From: Haemophilus haemolyticus | Lineage (GTDB): Bacteria; Pseudomonadota; Gammaproteobacteria; Enterobacterales; Pasteurellaceae | Assembly: GCF_001679045.1 (NCBI RefSeq) | Contig: NZ_LYCK01000013.1 | Span: 281,837-345,836, forward strand | Direction: 5' to 3' | Length of the DNA stretch: 64,000 nucleotides | Shown: positions 53,872 through 64,000 of the stretch, in pieces | Layout: each line of letters opens with the position of its first letter | Numbering within the stretch: the first letter of the stretch is position 1 | Program-made: the position numbers and the translations under genes | The notes under the pieces: model-generated | The model's database searches: none | What the model saw: the letters and a program-made list of their open reading frames with translations, nothing else | What the model was told of the DNA's origin: nothing

Positions 53872-54612
53872 TTATGAACCTAAACGCTGACGTACAATTT
53901 CAAATAAACATACCCCTGTTGCGACAGATACATTTAATGATGAAACTGAACCAGCCATTGGAATGCTAATCAGTTGATCGCAATGTTCACGTGTTAAACG
54001 ACGCATTCCTTCTCCTTCAGCTCCCATGACAAGTGCTAGTGGCCCTGTCAGTTTGCTTTGATAAATAGTTTCAGTTGCTTCGCCAGCAGTGCCAACCACC
54101 CAAATATTATGGTTTTGTTGTAAATCGCGTAGTGTGCGAGAAAGATTGGTTACACGAATTAATGGCACAGTTTCTGCTGCGCCACAAGCAACTTTACGCG
54201 CGATAGATGTTAATTGTGCTGATTTATCTTTCGGTACGATCACGGCCACTGCGCCCGCTGCATCCGCTGTTCGCAAACATGCTCCCAAGTTGTGGGGATC
54301 TGTCACGCCATCTAAAACTAATAAAAGTGGATTTTGTTTATTCGCAAGAATTTCATCAAGATCATTTTCATTAAGTTCTTTTGCTGCTTGTACTCTAGCA
54401 ATAACACCCTGATGAACCTCACCATCGGATTTTTTATCAAGTGTTTGTCGATTAACGAATTGCACACCAATTCCTAGTGAATAAAGCTCATTTAAGAGTG
54501 GCTGTAGACGTTTATCTTCACGGCCTTTAAGTACGAAGACTTCAATTAAACGTTCTGGAGAATGGGTTAAAATACTATTAACAGCATGAATGCCGTAGAT
54601 TTGTTCTGACAT
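53872..54612 (-). CDS. rlmB: 23S rRNA 2'-O-methyltransferase RlmB
   Basis: A 246-residue SpoU-class enzyme. The N-terminal substrate-binding domain begins [20 protein letters not shown]. The three SpoU motifs are [36 protein letters not shown] and [18 protein letters not shown], forming the knotted SAM site. It methylates G2251 of 23S rRNA. It is 55 bases downstream of rnr on the same strand, the classic rnr-rlmB pair. Confidence 0.96.
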   Translation of the reverse strand: MSEQIYGIHAVNSILTHSPERLIEVFVLKGREDKRLQPLLNELYSLGIGVQFVNRQTLDKKSDGEVHQGVIARVQAAKELNENDLDEILANKQNPLLLVLDGVTDPHNLGACLRTADAAGAVAVIVPKDKSAQLTSIARKVACGAAETVPLIRVTNLSRTLRDLQQNHNIWVVGTAGEATETIYQSKLTGPLALVMGAEGEGMRRLTREHCDQLISIPMAGSVSSLNVSVATGVCLFEIVRQRLGS

Positions 54613-54667
54613 AAATTTCTCTTTTTCTTATTTGAATTTTTAATTCATTCTTAAAATTGGAAGTGAA

Positions 54668-57016
54668 TTATTTTCGTTTTCTAGATATTTTCTTCGAAAC
54701 TTCTTTCTTTTTTACTGCACTTTTTCGTTTCTGGGATGTTTTAGACGGTCGTTCTTTAAAGACTTTCTTGGCTTTTTCTTTCGCGGTTTTTCCCGCACGA
54801 TGAGGCTTACGTTCACTCCCCATCAGCGAGAAATCGACCATTTTATTTTCTAAATGTACCGCTTCAACTTTGATGCGAACTTTATCGCCTAAGCGATATT
54901 GCATCCCGCTATTTTCGCCAATTAAACGCTGTTTTGCTGCATCGAATTGGTAATAATCGTTTTCTAAGGTGGAAATATGGACTAAACCATCGATGAATAA
55001 ATCATCTAAGCGTACAAATAAACCAAACCCCGTCACAGATGAAATAACACCGCTAAATTCACCGCCAACATGATCTTGCATATATTCGCATTTTAACCAA
55101 TCTGCGACTTCACGAGTGGCGTCGTCAGCACGGCGTTCCGTCATTGAACAGTGATTGCCAAGTAAATCCATTTCATCAAAAGAGTAATGATAACCGCCTG
55201 TATCGGTGGTTTTACGTTTAGCGCCTTGTTCTTTAGCGAGTAAATACTTGATGCCTCGATGAAGTGTTAAGTCTGGATAACGGCGAATTGGCGAAGTAAA
55301 GTGTGCATACTCTTCCAAACCCAAACCAAAGTGCCCAATATTATCAGCGTGATAGACAGCTTGACTTAATGAACGTAGCAACATTGTTTGAATAAGTTCA
55401 TGATCCGGTCGTTCTTTAACTTTTTCTAAGAGAGTAGCATAGTCTTTTGTGGTTGGTTTTAAGCCACCTTCTAAAGTTAAACCAAACTCACTTAAGAAAG
55501 TGCGGAAAGATGTTAATTTTTCTTCGCTCGGGGTGGCATGAATGCGATATAACGCAGGCTCTTTATGTTTTTCCATAAAATTGGCTGCTGCGATATTCGC
55601 AAGAATCATACATTCCTCAATGATTTTGTGAGCATCGTTACGAACAACGGGTTCAATACGCTCAATTCTCCCCATTGCATTAAAAATAAACTTAGTTTCA
55701 ATGGTTTCAAAATCGATCGCACCACGTTGATGACGTGCACCAAGCAACGCTTGATAGAGTTTATAAAGATCTTCTAAATGAGACACAAGCGTAGAATAAC
55801 GAGAGCGTAATTCTTCATCGCCTTCAAGCATTTTGGCTACTTTGGTATAAGTGAGGCGGGCGTGAGAATTCATCACCGCCTCATAAAAGCGATAATCTGT
55901 GAGCTTACCTTTGGCTGAAATTTGCATCTCACACACCATACACAAACGATCCACTTGAGGGTTAAGAGAGCATAAGCCGTTCGATAAAATTTCAGGTAGC
56001 ATTGGTACAACTCGGTTCGGGAAATAGACCGAGTTACCACGATTATGCGCTTCTACATCCAAAGCGGAACGTAAACGTACGTAATAACTGACATCCGCAA
56101 TCGCGACCCAAAGTTTCCAGTCTTTGCCATGTTTTTCACAATAAACAGCATCGTCAAAATCGCGAGCATCTTCACCATCAATGGTTACAAGCGGTAAATG
56201 GCGTAAATCCACACGGCCTTTTTTGGCTTCTTCTGGGACTTCTTCAGTGAATTTTTTGACGTATTTTTCCACCGTACTTGGAAACTTATGGGGGATATCG
56301 TGGTTACGCAAGGCGATTTCCACTTCCATTCCTTTCGCCATGTTATCGCCTAGAATTTCAGTGATCACGCCAATTGGCTGGTTAAAACTAGCAGATCGTT
56401 CTTGCAATTCAACAACGACAACTTGTCCCATTCGAGCACCATTACGATGTTCATTTGGCACGAGAATATCTCGGCCAATTCTGCTGTCATCAGGCACGAC
56501 ATAGCTAAAACCGTTTTCTAAGAAAAAGCGACCCACAATTTGTTTTTTACGGCTTTCTAATACGCGTACAATTCGCACTTCACGGCGACCACGACGATCT
56601 AATCCTGCAGGCTGAGCTAAGACAAAATCTCCATGCATGACTCTTTGCATTTGATGGTTCGGAATGAATAAATCATCCTTTTTGCCATCGACCTGTAAAA
56701 AACCAAAACCTTCGCGATGACTAATTACCGTGCCTTTAAATAAATCTAATTTTTCTGGTAAGGCATAGCATTTACGTTTGGTGAACACCAATTGTCCATC
56801 ATTTTCCATCGCGCGTAATCGGCGACGCATCGCTTCTATTTGCTCTTCATTTCGAATGGAAAGTGCGGTCAAAATTTCATCCCGATTCATCGGTGCATTA
56901 TTGTCTCGAATAACGCTTAAAATAAATTCACGGCTTGGGATTGGATTGCCGTATTTTTCCAGTTCTCGTTTGTAATGCGGATCTTGGCTGATTAAGTTTT
57001 TACGTTTTTTTGTCAT
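54668..57016 (-). CDS. rnr: Ribonuclease R
   Basis: A 782-residue 3'-5' exoribonuclease. It has the N-terminal winged-helix region, two cold-shock domains, the RNB catalytic domain with [17 protein letters not shown] (the aspartate cluster), an S1 domain ([20 protein letters not shown]), and a lysine-rich tail. It degrades structured RNA and works in tmRNA-dependent quality control and cold adaptation. Confidence 0.97.
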   Translation of the reverse strand: MTKKRKNLISQDPHYKRELEKYGNPIPSREFILSVIRDNNAPMNRDEILTALSIRNEEQIEAMRRRLRAMENDGQLVFTKRKCYALPEKLDLFKGTVISHREGFGFLQVDGKKDDLFIPNHQMQRVMHGDFVLAQPAGLDRRGRREVRIVRVLESRKKQIVGRFFLENGFSYVVPDDSRIGRDILVPNEHRNGARMGQVVVVELQERSASFNQPIGVITEILGDNMAKGMEVEIALRNHDIPHKFPSTVEKYVKKFTEEVPEEAKKGRVDLRHLPLVTIDGEDARDFDDAVYCEKHGKDWKLWVAIADVSYYVRLRSALDVEAHNRGNSVYFPNRVVPMLPEILSNGLCSLNPQVDRLCMVCEMQISAKGKLTDYRFYEAVMNSHARLTYTKVAKMLEGDEELRSRYSTLVSHLEDLYKLYQALLGARHQRGAIDFETIETKFIFNAMGRIERIEPVVRNDAHKIIEECMILANIAAANFMEKHKEPALYRIHATPSEEKLTSFRTFLSEFGLTLEGGLKPTTKDYATLLEKVKERPDHELIQTMLLRSLSQAVYHADNIGHFGLGLEEYAHFTSPIRRYPDLTLHRGIKYLLAKEQGAKRKTTDTGGYHYSFDEMDLLGNHCSMTERRADDATREVADWLKCEYMQDHVGGEFSGVISSVTGFGLFVRLDDLFIDGLVHISTLENDYYQFDAAKQRLIGENSGMQYRLGDKVRIKVEAVHLENKMVDFSLMGSERKPHRAGKTAKEKAKKVFKERPSKTSQKRKSAVKKKEVSKKISRKRK

Positions 57017-57084
57017 TATTTTTTACAGTTTTAAAAAGTGCGGAGAGTTTGACACTGTAAGGGGGATAATGCAAGGAAAAGAAA

Positions 57085-57109
57085 ATCTGCACTCGTGATG
57101 AGTGCAGAT
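57085..57109 (-). terminator. Hairpin terminator after yedE
   Basis: A 10-bp perfect stem (ATCTGCACTC with GAGTGCAGAT, loop GTGAT), then TTTTC on the minus strand. It lies 11 bases after the yedE stop. Confidence 0.8.
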
Positions 57110-57119
57110 AGAAAGTGAA

Positions 57120-58178
57120 TTAAGCGGATTTTTTGGTAAAGCCAATATAGGCGCAGAATATAAATCCAAGCACTAAAGCATAAGTCGTGAATTCACCAAT
57201 GCCAGCACCTGAAGCGGCAAGGCTTAAACGATGCGCAGCAGCTGCACCTAAAAGCATACCAAGCACAAAAATAGCGGAGTCATTATCGCCTTCACCAAGA
57301 TGAACTAAATGTTTGCCTGGACAACCACCGCCAAGGGCGAAGCATAAGCCGCAAAGTGCCATGCCGAGGAAGTTCCAAAGATATTGATTATGTGCACCAG
57401 GTTGTTGTTCAAACCCTAAATGGAATTGACCAAGTAAAGCATTGGTAATAGCAGCAAATACCACTAAAGCGATGACACCGTTCAATAATGAAGAATCACG
57501 GAATAGAATAAAATTACGGAATGCGCCAATTGAGCAGAAACGTGATTTTTGCATTAATACCCCTACGATTAGCCCACCCAATAAAGATAATGCCCAAAAT
57601 GCATGTTGTGCGCCAGGGCCTTTTTGTGAGAAATAAAGCGGTAAGCCTTCGCCAAAACTAAATTGAGTGATAACGCCAATAAGTAATAAACCCGCGATAA
57701 TGACAGAAATCCAGCCTGTAACAGGAGCTTGTTCTTTTGCTTTACCGAGCGAAAATCCTCGATTGCTAAAGAAAATTCCACCTAGTACGCCGACAAATAA
57801 ACCGACAATACCAGCAATCGCAGATAAATCGCCACCGCCTAGACGCAAATATGCGCGCCATGGACAACCTAAGAAAGTTAGAGCGCCAATCATGGCAAAT
57901 ACGCCTAAAATTAAGCGAATGAATGGCGATGAACCACCACGAGCACGGAATTCTTTTGCAAATAATGCACTCACTAACGCACCGAAAATTAATCCGATGA
58001 GTTCGGGGCGAATATATTGAAGTGGAGCGGCTTGATGTAAGCCAATGGAGCCAGCTGTATCGCGTAAGAAACAGGCTGCGCAGAATCCCATATTGCCGGG
58101 ATTCCCGCTATAAGTAAGTAGTGGAGCGATGATACCAAGTGCAGCACCTGCAACCACAGGCCATTTTGATCCTTTCAT
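57120..58178 (-). CDS. yedE: YedE-family putative selenium/sulphur-compound transporter
   Basis: A 352-residue membrane protein with about nine or ten hydrophobic helices. It contains two YeeE/YedE repeats with conserved cysteines (GFCAACFLRDTAG, KSRFCSIGAFRN, ALGGGCPGKHLVH). Family members import thiosulphate or are proposed to import a selenium compound. The single gene is flanked by promoters and a terminator. The substrate is not proven. Confidence 0.87.
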   Translation of the reverse strand: MKGSKWPVVAGAALGIIAPLLTYSGNPGNMGFCAACFLRDTAGSIGLHQAAPLQYIRPELIGLIFGALVSALFAKEFRARGGSSPFIRLILGVFAMIGALTFLGCPWRAYLRLGGGDLSAIAGIVGLFVGVLGGIFFSNRGFSLGKAKEQAPVTGWISVIIAGLLLIGVITQFSFGEGLPLYFSQKGPGAQHAFWALSLLGGLIVGVLMQKSRFCSIGAFRNFILFRDSSLLNGVIALVVFAAITNALLGQFHLGFEQQPGAHNQYLWNFLGMALCGLCFALGGGCPGKHLVHLGEGDNDSAIFVLGMLLGAAAAHRLSLAASGAGIGEFTTYALVLGFIFCAYIGFTKKSA

Positions 58179-58345
58179 AATGAAACCCTTGTGATATCTA
58201 AAGTTAAAGTAAATTGTGTACTCTCGAATACTCGAAAAGCACGTTCATTTTAATCTAAGAAGTTAAATGGTAAAGAATGTTTTGATGAAAAGATGAGATA
58301 AATCAAAAATTTGCTACGAAAAAAGTGCGGTAAAATTTTTATTGA

Positions 58346-58375
58346 TTGTCGTAATGAAAATAAAAGATCTATACT
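58346..58375 (+). promoter_or_regulatory. Candidate sigma70 promoter for gss
   Basis: TTGTCG (58346-58351) and TATACT (58370-58375) with an 18-base spacer, about 30 bases before the start codon. The -10 is a strong match; the -35 is fair. Confidence 0.5.
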
Positions 58376-58405
58376 AACTCCGTTTATTTTTACTCGGAAG
58401 ATACT

Positions 58406-60301
58406 ATGACAGAACGTTCAGCCAATATTATTACCCACGATCCTTTTGGTAGCTTGCTTGGATATGCACCTGGTGGCGTGGCAATTTATTCCTCTGATTA
58501 CAATACTGCAGATGATAAAGAGTTCCCGAATGATGCCGCATTTCGCAGTTATCTAGGGCGAGAATATATGGGCTATAAATGGCAGTGTGTGGAATTTGCA
58601 CGTCGTTATTTATATCTCAATCATGGCGTTGTGTTTGCTGATGTCGGTATGGCGTACGAGATTTTTTCTTTACGTTTTTTACGCCAAGTGGTGAACGATG
58701 CCTTGTTGCCTTTGCAGGCATTTGCTAATGGTTGCAAACGTAAACCTCAAGCAGGTTCCTTATTAATTTGGCAAGATGGGGGAGAATTTAAACACACGGG
58801 GCATGTGGCAATTATCACTGAGGTGTTGCCTGATCGTATTCGAATCGCTGAGCAAAATGTGATTCATTCCCGCTTGCCGAGTGGTCAGCAATGGACACGC
58901 GAATTGCCGATGATTGTTTCAGAACAAGGTTATTTTATACAAGATACTTTTGATGATACTAAAATTCTTGGTTGGATGATTCAAACGAACGACACTGAAT
59001 TTTCAGAACCCCAACCTTTCCCAAAATCAACCGCACTTCGGTTACAAGCTCATCATGTTGACAATCACGGTCAATTTAGTGGGAAATGGTTAAATGAAAA
59101 TGAGCCATTTGACGAGGCTTATATCAAGGCGATGGGCGGGCATAAAGTCAGTCATTCTGATCAATATCGCTATTTTGCTATGTCTGAAAGCGCTCAACAG
59201 GAATTAATTCACGCCACTAATGAACTGCATTTGATGTATCTGCATGCAACAGACAAAGTACTCAAAGATGATAACCTGTTGCAATATTTTAATATTCCTA
59301 AATTACTTTGGCCTCGTTTACGACTTTCTTGGCAAAATCGCCGTTATCAGACGATTACTGGTCGTTTAGATTTCTGTATGAGTGAACGAGGTTTGAAAGT
59401 CTATGAATATAATGCAGATTCAGCTTCTTGCCATGCTGAAGCGGGCGATATTATGAATCGCTGGGCAAAACAAGCTGGTGGAGTATTGGGGAAAAATCCG
59501 TCTGATGGCTTACGTAATGCGTTAGCTGATTGTTGGCAACATAGTCAAGCCTCAAAATTAGTTCATATTCTGCAAGATCACGATGATGAAGAAGATTACC
59601 ACGCCATGTTTATGCAACAGGCATTAGTGCAAGCGGGATTTCAAGCCAAAATTATTCATGGCACAGAAGGCTTACATTGGGATAATCGTGGTCGCCTGAT
59701 TGATGATGAAAATAACCAAATTCAAACCGTTTGGAAAACCTGGGCATGGGAAACCATGCTGGAACAACTTCGTGAAGATGCAACAGGAATGGAAGTCGCT
59801 CCACCTATTCGCACAGGTTATCCTGAAGATAAAGTGCGGTTAATTGATGTACTACTTCGCCCTGAAGTGTTGGTTTATGAACCGCTTTGGACGGCAATTC
59901 CAAGCAACAAAGCGATTTTGCCTGTGCTTTGGTCTTTATTCCCTAATCATCGTTATTTGTTAGAGGCAAGTTTTCATCTCACACCAAACTTAATCCAAAA
60001 CGGCTATGCACAAAAACCAATTGCAGGTCGCCGAGGTGATAACGTTAAATTGATTGGTGAAAATAATTCCATGTTAGACACAACCGATGGGCAGTTTAGT
60101 CAGCAAGATAGTATCTATCAACAACTTTGGTGCTTACCACAAGTGGAAGATCAATATTTGCAAGTCTGTACTTTTACTGTTGGAGGGCATTATGGTGGAA
60201 CTTGCCTACGTTCTGATTCAAGTCGTGTTATTGTAGGAAATAGCGATATGCAGCCTTTGAGGGTGTTGAAGGATAAGGTGTTTTTTGGACAAAATAAATG
60301 A
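58406..60301 (+). CDS. gss: Bifunctional glutathionylspermidine amidase/synthetase
   Basis: A 631-residue protein close in length to E. coli Gss (619). The N-terminal CHAP amidase (about 1-200) has catalytic Cys61 (YKWQCVEFARRYLY) and the His of FKHTGHVAIITE. The C-terminal ATP-grasp synthetase contains KVYEYNADSASCHAEAGDIM and, near the end, FTVGGHYGGTCLRSD. It makes and hydrolyses glutathionylspermidine, linking polyamine and redox chemistry. An AAGT-uptake word lies in its upstream region. Confidence 0.94.
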   Translation: MTERSANIITHDPFGSLLGYAPGGVAIYSSDYNTADDKEFPNDAAFRSYLGREYMGYKWQCVEFARRYLYLNHGVVFADVGMAYEIFSLRFLRQVVNDALLPLQAFANGCKRKPQAGSLLIWQDGGEFKHTGHVAIITEVLPDRIRIAEQNVIHSRLPSGQQWTRELPMIVSEQGYFIQDTFDDTKILGWMIQTNDTEFSEPQPFPKSTALRLQAHHVDNHGQFSGKWLNENEPFDEAYIKAMGGHKVSHSDQYRYFAMSESAQQELIHATNELHLMYLHATDKVLKDDNLLQYFNIPKLLWPRLRLSWQNRRYQTITGRLDFCMSERGLKVYEYNADSASCHAEAGDIMNRWAKQAGGVLGKNPSDGLRNALADCWQHSQASKLVHILQDHDDEEDYHAMFMQQALVQAGFQAKIIHGTEGLHWDNRGRLIDDENNQIQTVWKTWAWETMLEQLREDATGMEVAPPIRTGYPEDKVRLIDVLLRPEVLVYEPLWTAIPSNKAILPVLWSLFPNHRYLLEASFHLTPNLIQNGYAQKPIAGRRGDNVKLIGENNSMLDTTDGQFSQQDSIYQQLWCLPQVEDQYLQVCTFTVGGHYGGTCLRSDSSRVIVGNSDMQPLRVLKDKVFFGQNK

Positions 60302-60431
60302 TCAGGTTGCCGTGCATTACTTACTAAAATAGAGTATTATCAAAGGTTCTAATTTTTTAAGATTTGCGGAATTTTTACCGCACTTTACTCGAATTTATAT
60401 TTTTCTATTTATAAGTTATAAGGCAACCATA

Positions 60432-63400
60432 ATGCATCAAATCAATTTGTTTCGTCCAACACTTTTGGCATTAAGTCTTGCTTTTGCGAATTCTTACGCG
60501 CAAGCCTCAATGGTCCGTAATGATGTGGACTACCAATTTTTCCGTGATTTTGCTGAAAATAAAGGACAATTTTCAGTCGGATCTAGCAATATTCCCGTTT
60601 TTAATAAACAAGGTCAGAAGATTGCAACAGTATTACCCAATTTACCGATGCCTGATTTACATGTGGCAAATAGGGTAAGCGGTATTGCAACTTTGTTTAA
60701 TCCTCAGTATATCGCCAGTGTAAAACATAACTTAGGTTATGGCTCGGTACAATTTGGCGATAGTGATAATAATTCAGATAGTCATTATTTTAATTATCTT
60801 ATTACAGATCGAAATAATCATAGCCGGCTGGATTTTCATGCTCCGCGGTTACATAAATTAGTGACCGAAGTCGCACCGATACCACTAAATAATATTGCAT
60901 TTGATAATGCTAAAAAAACAGGGCCAAGCAATGGCGCTTTTTTAGATAAAAATCGTTATCCGTACTTTGTACGAGTAGGCTCTGGACGTCAATATCTAAG
61001 AAGTAAAGATGGTAAAGACAAAACATCTTTAACATCTGCCTATCATTATCTTACTGGTGGAATACCGCTCTCACCACGAGGATCAATGGACAATTGGATA
61101 TTATTTAATGGTGATATTTATGATGGGCTAGTAACTTACGGTTTGCCTGGTGATAGTGGCTCACCGCTATTTGCTTATGATGCGAAGGAAAAACGCTGGG
61201 TATTAGCCGCAGTGCTATCTACTTTTGCAAATTATGATCGGACTGAGAACATTTATACGATTATTCAACCTGATGTCATAGCACAAGCTTTTAAAGACGA
61301 TGAGATTCAGATTCCATTTCGCGCTAAAGAGATCCAATGGCGGAATTTAGGTAATGGCGATAGTGTATTAAAAAATGGTGCTGAAAATATTCATGTGGCA
61401 TTAGAAAGTTCATCTAAAAAATCATTAGATCAAAATACGCAACGCCCTTCTTTAGATAATGGTAAGACTATTCATTTCCAAGGTGGTGATGGTTCAACTC
61501 TCATTCTTAAAGATAGTATTAACCAAGGTGCGGGGGCTTTATACTTCAATCAAAATGCCATTGTTCGCGCAGAAAATAATGATACGACTTGGCTAGGAGC
61601 GGGAGTTGTCGTTCACGGTGATAAAACGGTTCATTGGCGCGTAAAAAATCCTATTAATGACCGTCTGTCAAAATTAGGTTCAGGCACACTTTATATTGAT
61701 GGTCAAGGCAAAAATCTAGGTGATATTAGTGTAGGCGATGGAACAGTAGTACTTGATCAAAAGTCGTTTAATGGACAGCAGCAAGCCTTTAATCAAGTTG
61801 GGATAACAAGTGGCCGAGGAACAGTTATTCTTGCTAATAATAAGCAGGTCAATCCAGACAACATTTACTTTGGTTTCCGAGGTGGGCGATTAGATGTTAA
61901 TGGAAGTTCGCTCACTTTCCATCGTATTCAAAATGCTGATGACGGTGCAAAAATTGTCAATAATCACCGCACTTATGCCGCTGAAATTAATATAATTGGT
62001 CGTAATGATGTAACGGCTCAAAATATAGAATGGGTAAAATGGGGACAGGAGCCGACCACTTCGTTTGCGTTGTATGAATATAAAAATAATCATAGAAATA
62101 ACCGATTCGATTATTTCCGTTTAAAAGATGGAAAAAATCCACGGGCTTATTTCCCTTTGGATATGGAAACCACCAATGATTGGGAATTTTTAGGTAACGA
62201 CAAACAAAAAGTTGTAGGAAACGCAGTCGCAAAAGAAAATGCGAAAAAACGTTTAGATACGTTTAGTGGTTTCCTTGGCGAGTATGATTCTCAACGTTAT
62301 AACGGTGCATTAACATTTAATTACAATCCTAACCATCACAATAGCGTGCTTGTATTGAATGGCGGAACTAACTTAAATGGTAATGTAAATGTATCAGCAG
62401 GGCATCTAGTGCTTTCTGGCATTCCTACGCCTCATGCTTATGATCATTTAAACAAAAAAGAAGTTGTAGATGAAAATAGTTGGATTAATCGCCAATTCAA
62501 AGCGCGCGAATTTAATGTTTCAGGCAATGCAAAACTAGAAAGTAGTCGTAATGTAAGCTTGTTAGAAGGAAATTTCAATGCTCGACATCAAGCCCAAATT
62601 CAACTAGGTTTTACTCAAGGTAAATCCAGTGAATGTATTCGTGCATCTTATACAGGTTACACCACATGTTCTGATAATAAGACTTTAGGGCGTCAGGCTT
62701 TTGAACATATGCCTGTGACGGTTGTGCGTGGCAATGTGGATTTAAAAGATAATAGCCAGCTTAATTTAGGTAAAGCGCATTTAATTGGGCGTATTAATGC
62801 GATGCCAATGACACAAGTTCGTTTACAACCTAATAGCCAATGGACATTAAATGGAAATAGTGCGGTAGGAAATTTAGATCTTTTACCTAATAGCCAGATC
62901 ACATTAAATACAGGTTATGATAATGTGAATAAAAACTATCGTGGTTGGATTCAATTTAATGAGTTAACAATTAATGGAAAATTGACAGGGAATGGTCACT
63001 TCCGTTTCTTAACCAATGTGGCGGAACGTAGAGGCGATCATATTACAGTAAATGGGCTTGCTTCAGGTTCTTACATCCTTTCTGTAAAAAATACGGGTAA
63101 AGAACCTAATGAAGTAAATCCATTAAGCCTTGTTAAATTAAATCATCCAAATCAGAGAATGGGGCAAGCTCGTTTTGCGCTTGAAAATGGTTATGTTGAT
63201 TTAGGGGCATATCGTTATATTTTAGCTAATCGCAACAATGATTATCGCTTATATAACCCGTTGCGTGAGGCTGAACAGTCTTTTCAAGGTAGTGAGCAAC
63301 TTATTGCAAATAGTCAACGTGAATTTGAGAAAGTGCATCAATCACTTAATCAAAAGCAACAAGAGCTAAATCGATTAAATGCTCAATATGAGGATGTGAA

Positions 63401-64000
63401 AGCAAAAGAAAATACTTATAAATCACATGTTGCACGATTGCTTTCAGATATAAATCAAACTAATAATCAAATTGATAATGCTTTTAATGAATACAATCGC
63501 ACGCCTCGTATTCGTTTTATTAAACGTCGACGACTATATGACCAATTTACGCAATATAAGTCTAAGTTAGAAAATCAACGTAATGAATATCGTAATATTA
63601 ATTCTCAAGCAAATTATTATGCGCAACAAGTGTCTTCGGTACTCGGTAGCGTTAATTCGATAAAAAATGAAGTGAATTCACTTTCATCTAAACAAGGTAG
63701 TTTGCAAGCAGAATTAAATCGTTTACAAGCGGGTTATGCCAATAAAATTGGACAAGCCCAAAAACTTTGTACTGCCCAAGGGCTTTCATCGGATGTATGT
63801 CGAAAAGTTGCTAAAGTCGCAAATGATAGTGATCTAGCGGCTTTTGAAGCGGAGCTTGATGCAAATATTGAGCAAGTAGAATTTGCTCAACAAGTATTAG
63901 AACATGCTAAAGCATCTGGTGATGAAAGTGCGGTTCATTTTGCGCAAGAAAATTTAGATCAAGCTATACGATCTCTCGTTAATGCGCTTGAAGATACTTA
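60432..64000 (+). CDS. Hap/IgA1-protease-like serine protease autotransporter (partial, runs off right edge)
   Basis: An open frame of at least 1189 codons. Residues 1-25 are a signal peptide (ending AQA), and the mature protein starts with DVDYQFFRDFAENKGQFSVG, typical of the IgA1-protease/Hap group. The predicted triad is H99 (ASVKHNLGY), D134 (RLDFHAPRL) and S242 (GDSGSPLF), at almost the same positions as in Hap. A beta-helix passenger follows (GAGGLYFNQN, VGTLYIDG-type repeats, IYFGFRGGRL). From about residue 950 there is a long coiled coil (SLNQKQQELNRLNAQYEDVK and onward) instead of the usual linker. The translocator barrel is beyond the window. Confidence 0.92.
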   Translation, partial: MHQINLFRPTLLALSLAFANSYAQASMVRNDVDYQFFRDFAENKGQFSVGSSNIPVFNKQGQKIATVLPNLPMPDLHVANRVSGIATLFNPQYIASVKHNLGYGSVQFGDSDNNSDSHYFNYLITDRNNHSRLDFHAPRLHKLVTEVAPIPLNNIAFDNAKKTGPSNGAFLDKNRYPYFVRVGSGRQYLRSKDGKDKTSLTSAYHYLTGGIPLSPRGSMDNWILFNGDIYDGLVTYGLPGDSGSPLFAYDAKEKRWVLAAVLSTFANYDRTENIYTIIQPDVIAQAFKDDEIQIPFRAKEIQWRNLGNGDSVLKNGAENIHVALESSSKKSLDQNTQRPSLDNGKTIHFQGGDGSTLILKDSINQGAGALYFNQNAIVRAENNDTTWLGAGVVVHGDKTVHWRVKNPINDRLSKLGSGTLYIDGQGKNLGDISVGDGTVVLDQKSFNGQQQAFNQVGITSGRGTVILANNKQVNPDNIYFGFRGGRLDVNGSSLTFHRIQNADDGAKIVNNHRTYAAEINIIGRNDVTAQNIEWVKWGQEPTTSFALYEYKNNHRNNRFDYFRLKDGKNPRAYFPLDMETTNDWEFLGNDKQKVVGNAVAKENAKKRLDTFSGFLGEYDSQRYNGALTFNYNPNHHNSVLVLNGGTNLNGNVNVSAGHLVLSGIPTPHAYDHLNKKEVVDENSWINRQFKAREFNVSGNAKLESSRNVSLLEGNFNARHQAQIQLGFTQGKSSECIRASYTGYTTCSDNKTLGRQAFEHMPVTVVRGNVDLKDNSQLNLGKAHLIGRINAMPMTQVRLQPNSQWTLNGNSAVGNLDLLPNSQITLNTGYDNVNKNYRGWIQFNELTINGKLTGNGHFRFLTNVAERRGDHITVNGLASGSYILSVKNTGKEPNEVNPLSLVKLNHPNQRMGQARFALENGYVDLGAYRYILANRNNDYRLYNPLREAEQSFQGSEQLIANSQREFEKVHQSLNQKQQELNRLNAQYEDVKAKENTYKSHVARLLSDINQTNNQIDNAFNEYNRTPRIRFIKRRRLYDQFTQYKSKLENQRNEYRNINSQANYYAQQVSSVLGSVNSIKNEVNSLSSKQGSLQAELNRLQAGYANKIGQAQKLCTAQGLSSDVCRKVAKVANDSDLAAFEAELDANIEQVEFAQQVLEHAKASGDESAVHFAQENLDQAIRSLVNALEDT

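Noticed and set aside
61890-62902. Minus-strand frames inside the autotransporter
   Set aside because: The plus-strand frame is continuous from 60432 to the edge and has clear protease and beta-helix features.

Overview
The window is a Haemophilus-like (Pasteurellaceae) chromosome segment. The Haemophilus uptake word AAGTGCGGT, or its complement, recurs throughout. The right-hand housekeeping block (HugZ-type haem oxygenase, UPF0597 protein, cupin, polA, zapA, 6S RNA, fau, clpB, rlmB, rnr) follows the gene order I recall from H. influenzae. A Hap/IgA1-protease-like autotransporter at the right edge fits the same genus. The species cannot be fixed from sequence alone.

Positions 1 to about 30222 are a Mu-like prophage, almost entirely on the minus strand, so it is read from right to left. 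From the left genetic end it carries: an S24-type repressor (plus strand), Ner, MuA, MuB, a run of small early genes with a three-copy hairpin element between them, GemA, two terminator-flanked accessory genes, a Mor/C activator, a lysis cassette (GH108 lysozyme, spanin-like pair, small membrane proteins), DUF1804, TerL, portal, MuF (with a possible toxin-like C-terminus), gpG, protease/scaffold, major head protein, neck genes, sheath, tube, a frameshifted tail chaperone, tape measure, and baseplate genes up to gpV, which runs off the left edge. The right end of the phage is outside the window.

The prophage ends inside cas3. Only the helicase half of Cas3 remains at 30223-31852; the HD nuclease half is absent and should lie beyond the left edge of the window if this is a simple Mu insertion. 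The interrupted operon is type I-C: cas3', two dynamin-like GTPase genes (resembling the Eleos/Leo defence pair), cas5c, cas8c (with an internal Cas11c start), cas7, cas4, a stand-alone reverse transcriptase (Abi/DRT type), cas1, cas2, a leader, and an array of 16 intact plus 3 decayed repeats. The cas genes are GC-rich and carry Neisseria uptake words (GCCGTCTGAA and the GTCGTCTGAA dialect), which points to transfer from Neisseriaceae. They also carry four Haemophilus uptake words. The dynamin and reverse transcriptase genes are AT-rich inserts at gene junctions, so the locus looks like a CRISPR operon that has become a small defence island and was then hit by a Mu-like phage.

Right of the array (44.2-64 kb) lie host genes: a haem oxygenase with a Fur-box-like palindrome, the polA operon, zapA/ssrS/fau, clpB with a possible heat-shock -35 element, the rnr-rlmB pair, a YedE transporter, glutathionylspermidine synthetase/amidase, and the first two-thirds or so of a self-processing serine-protease autotransporter.
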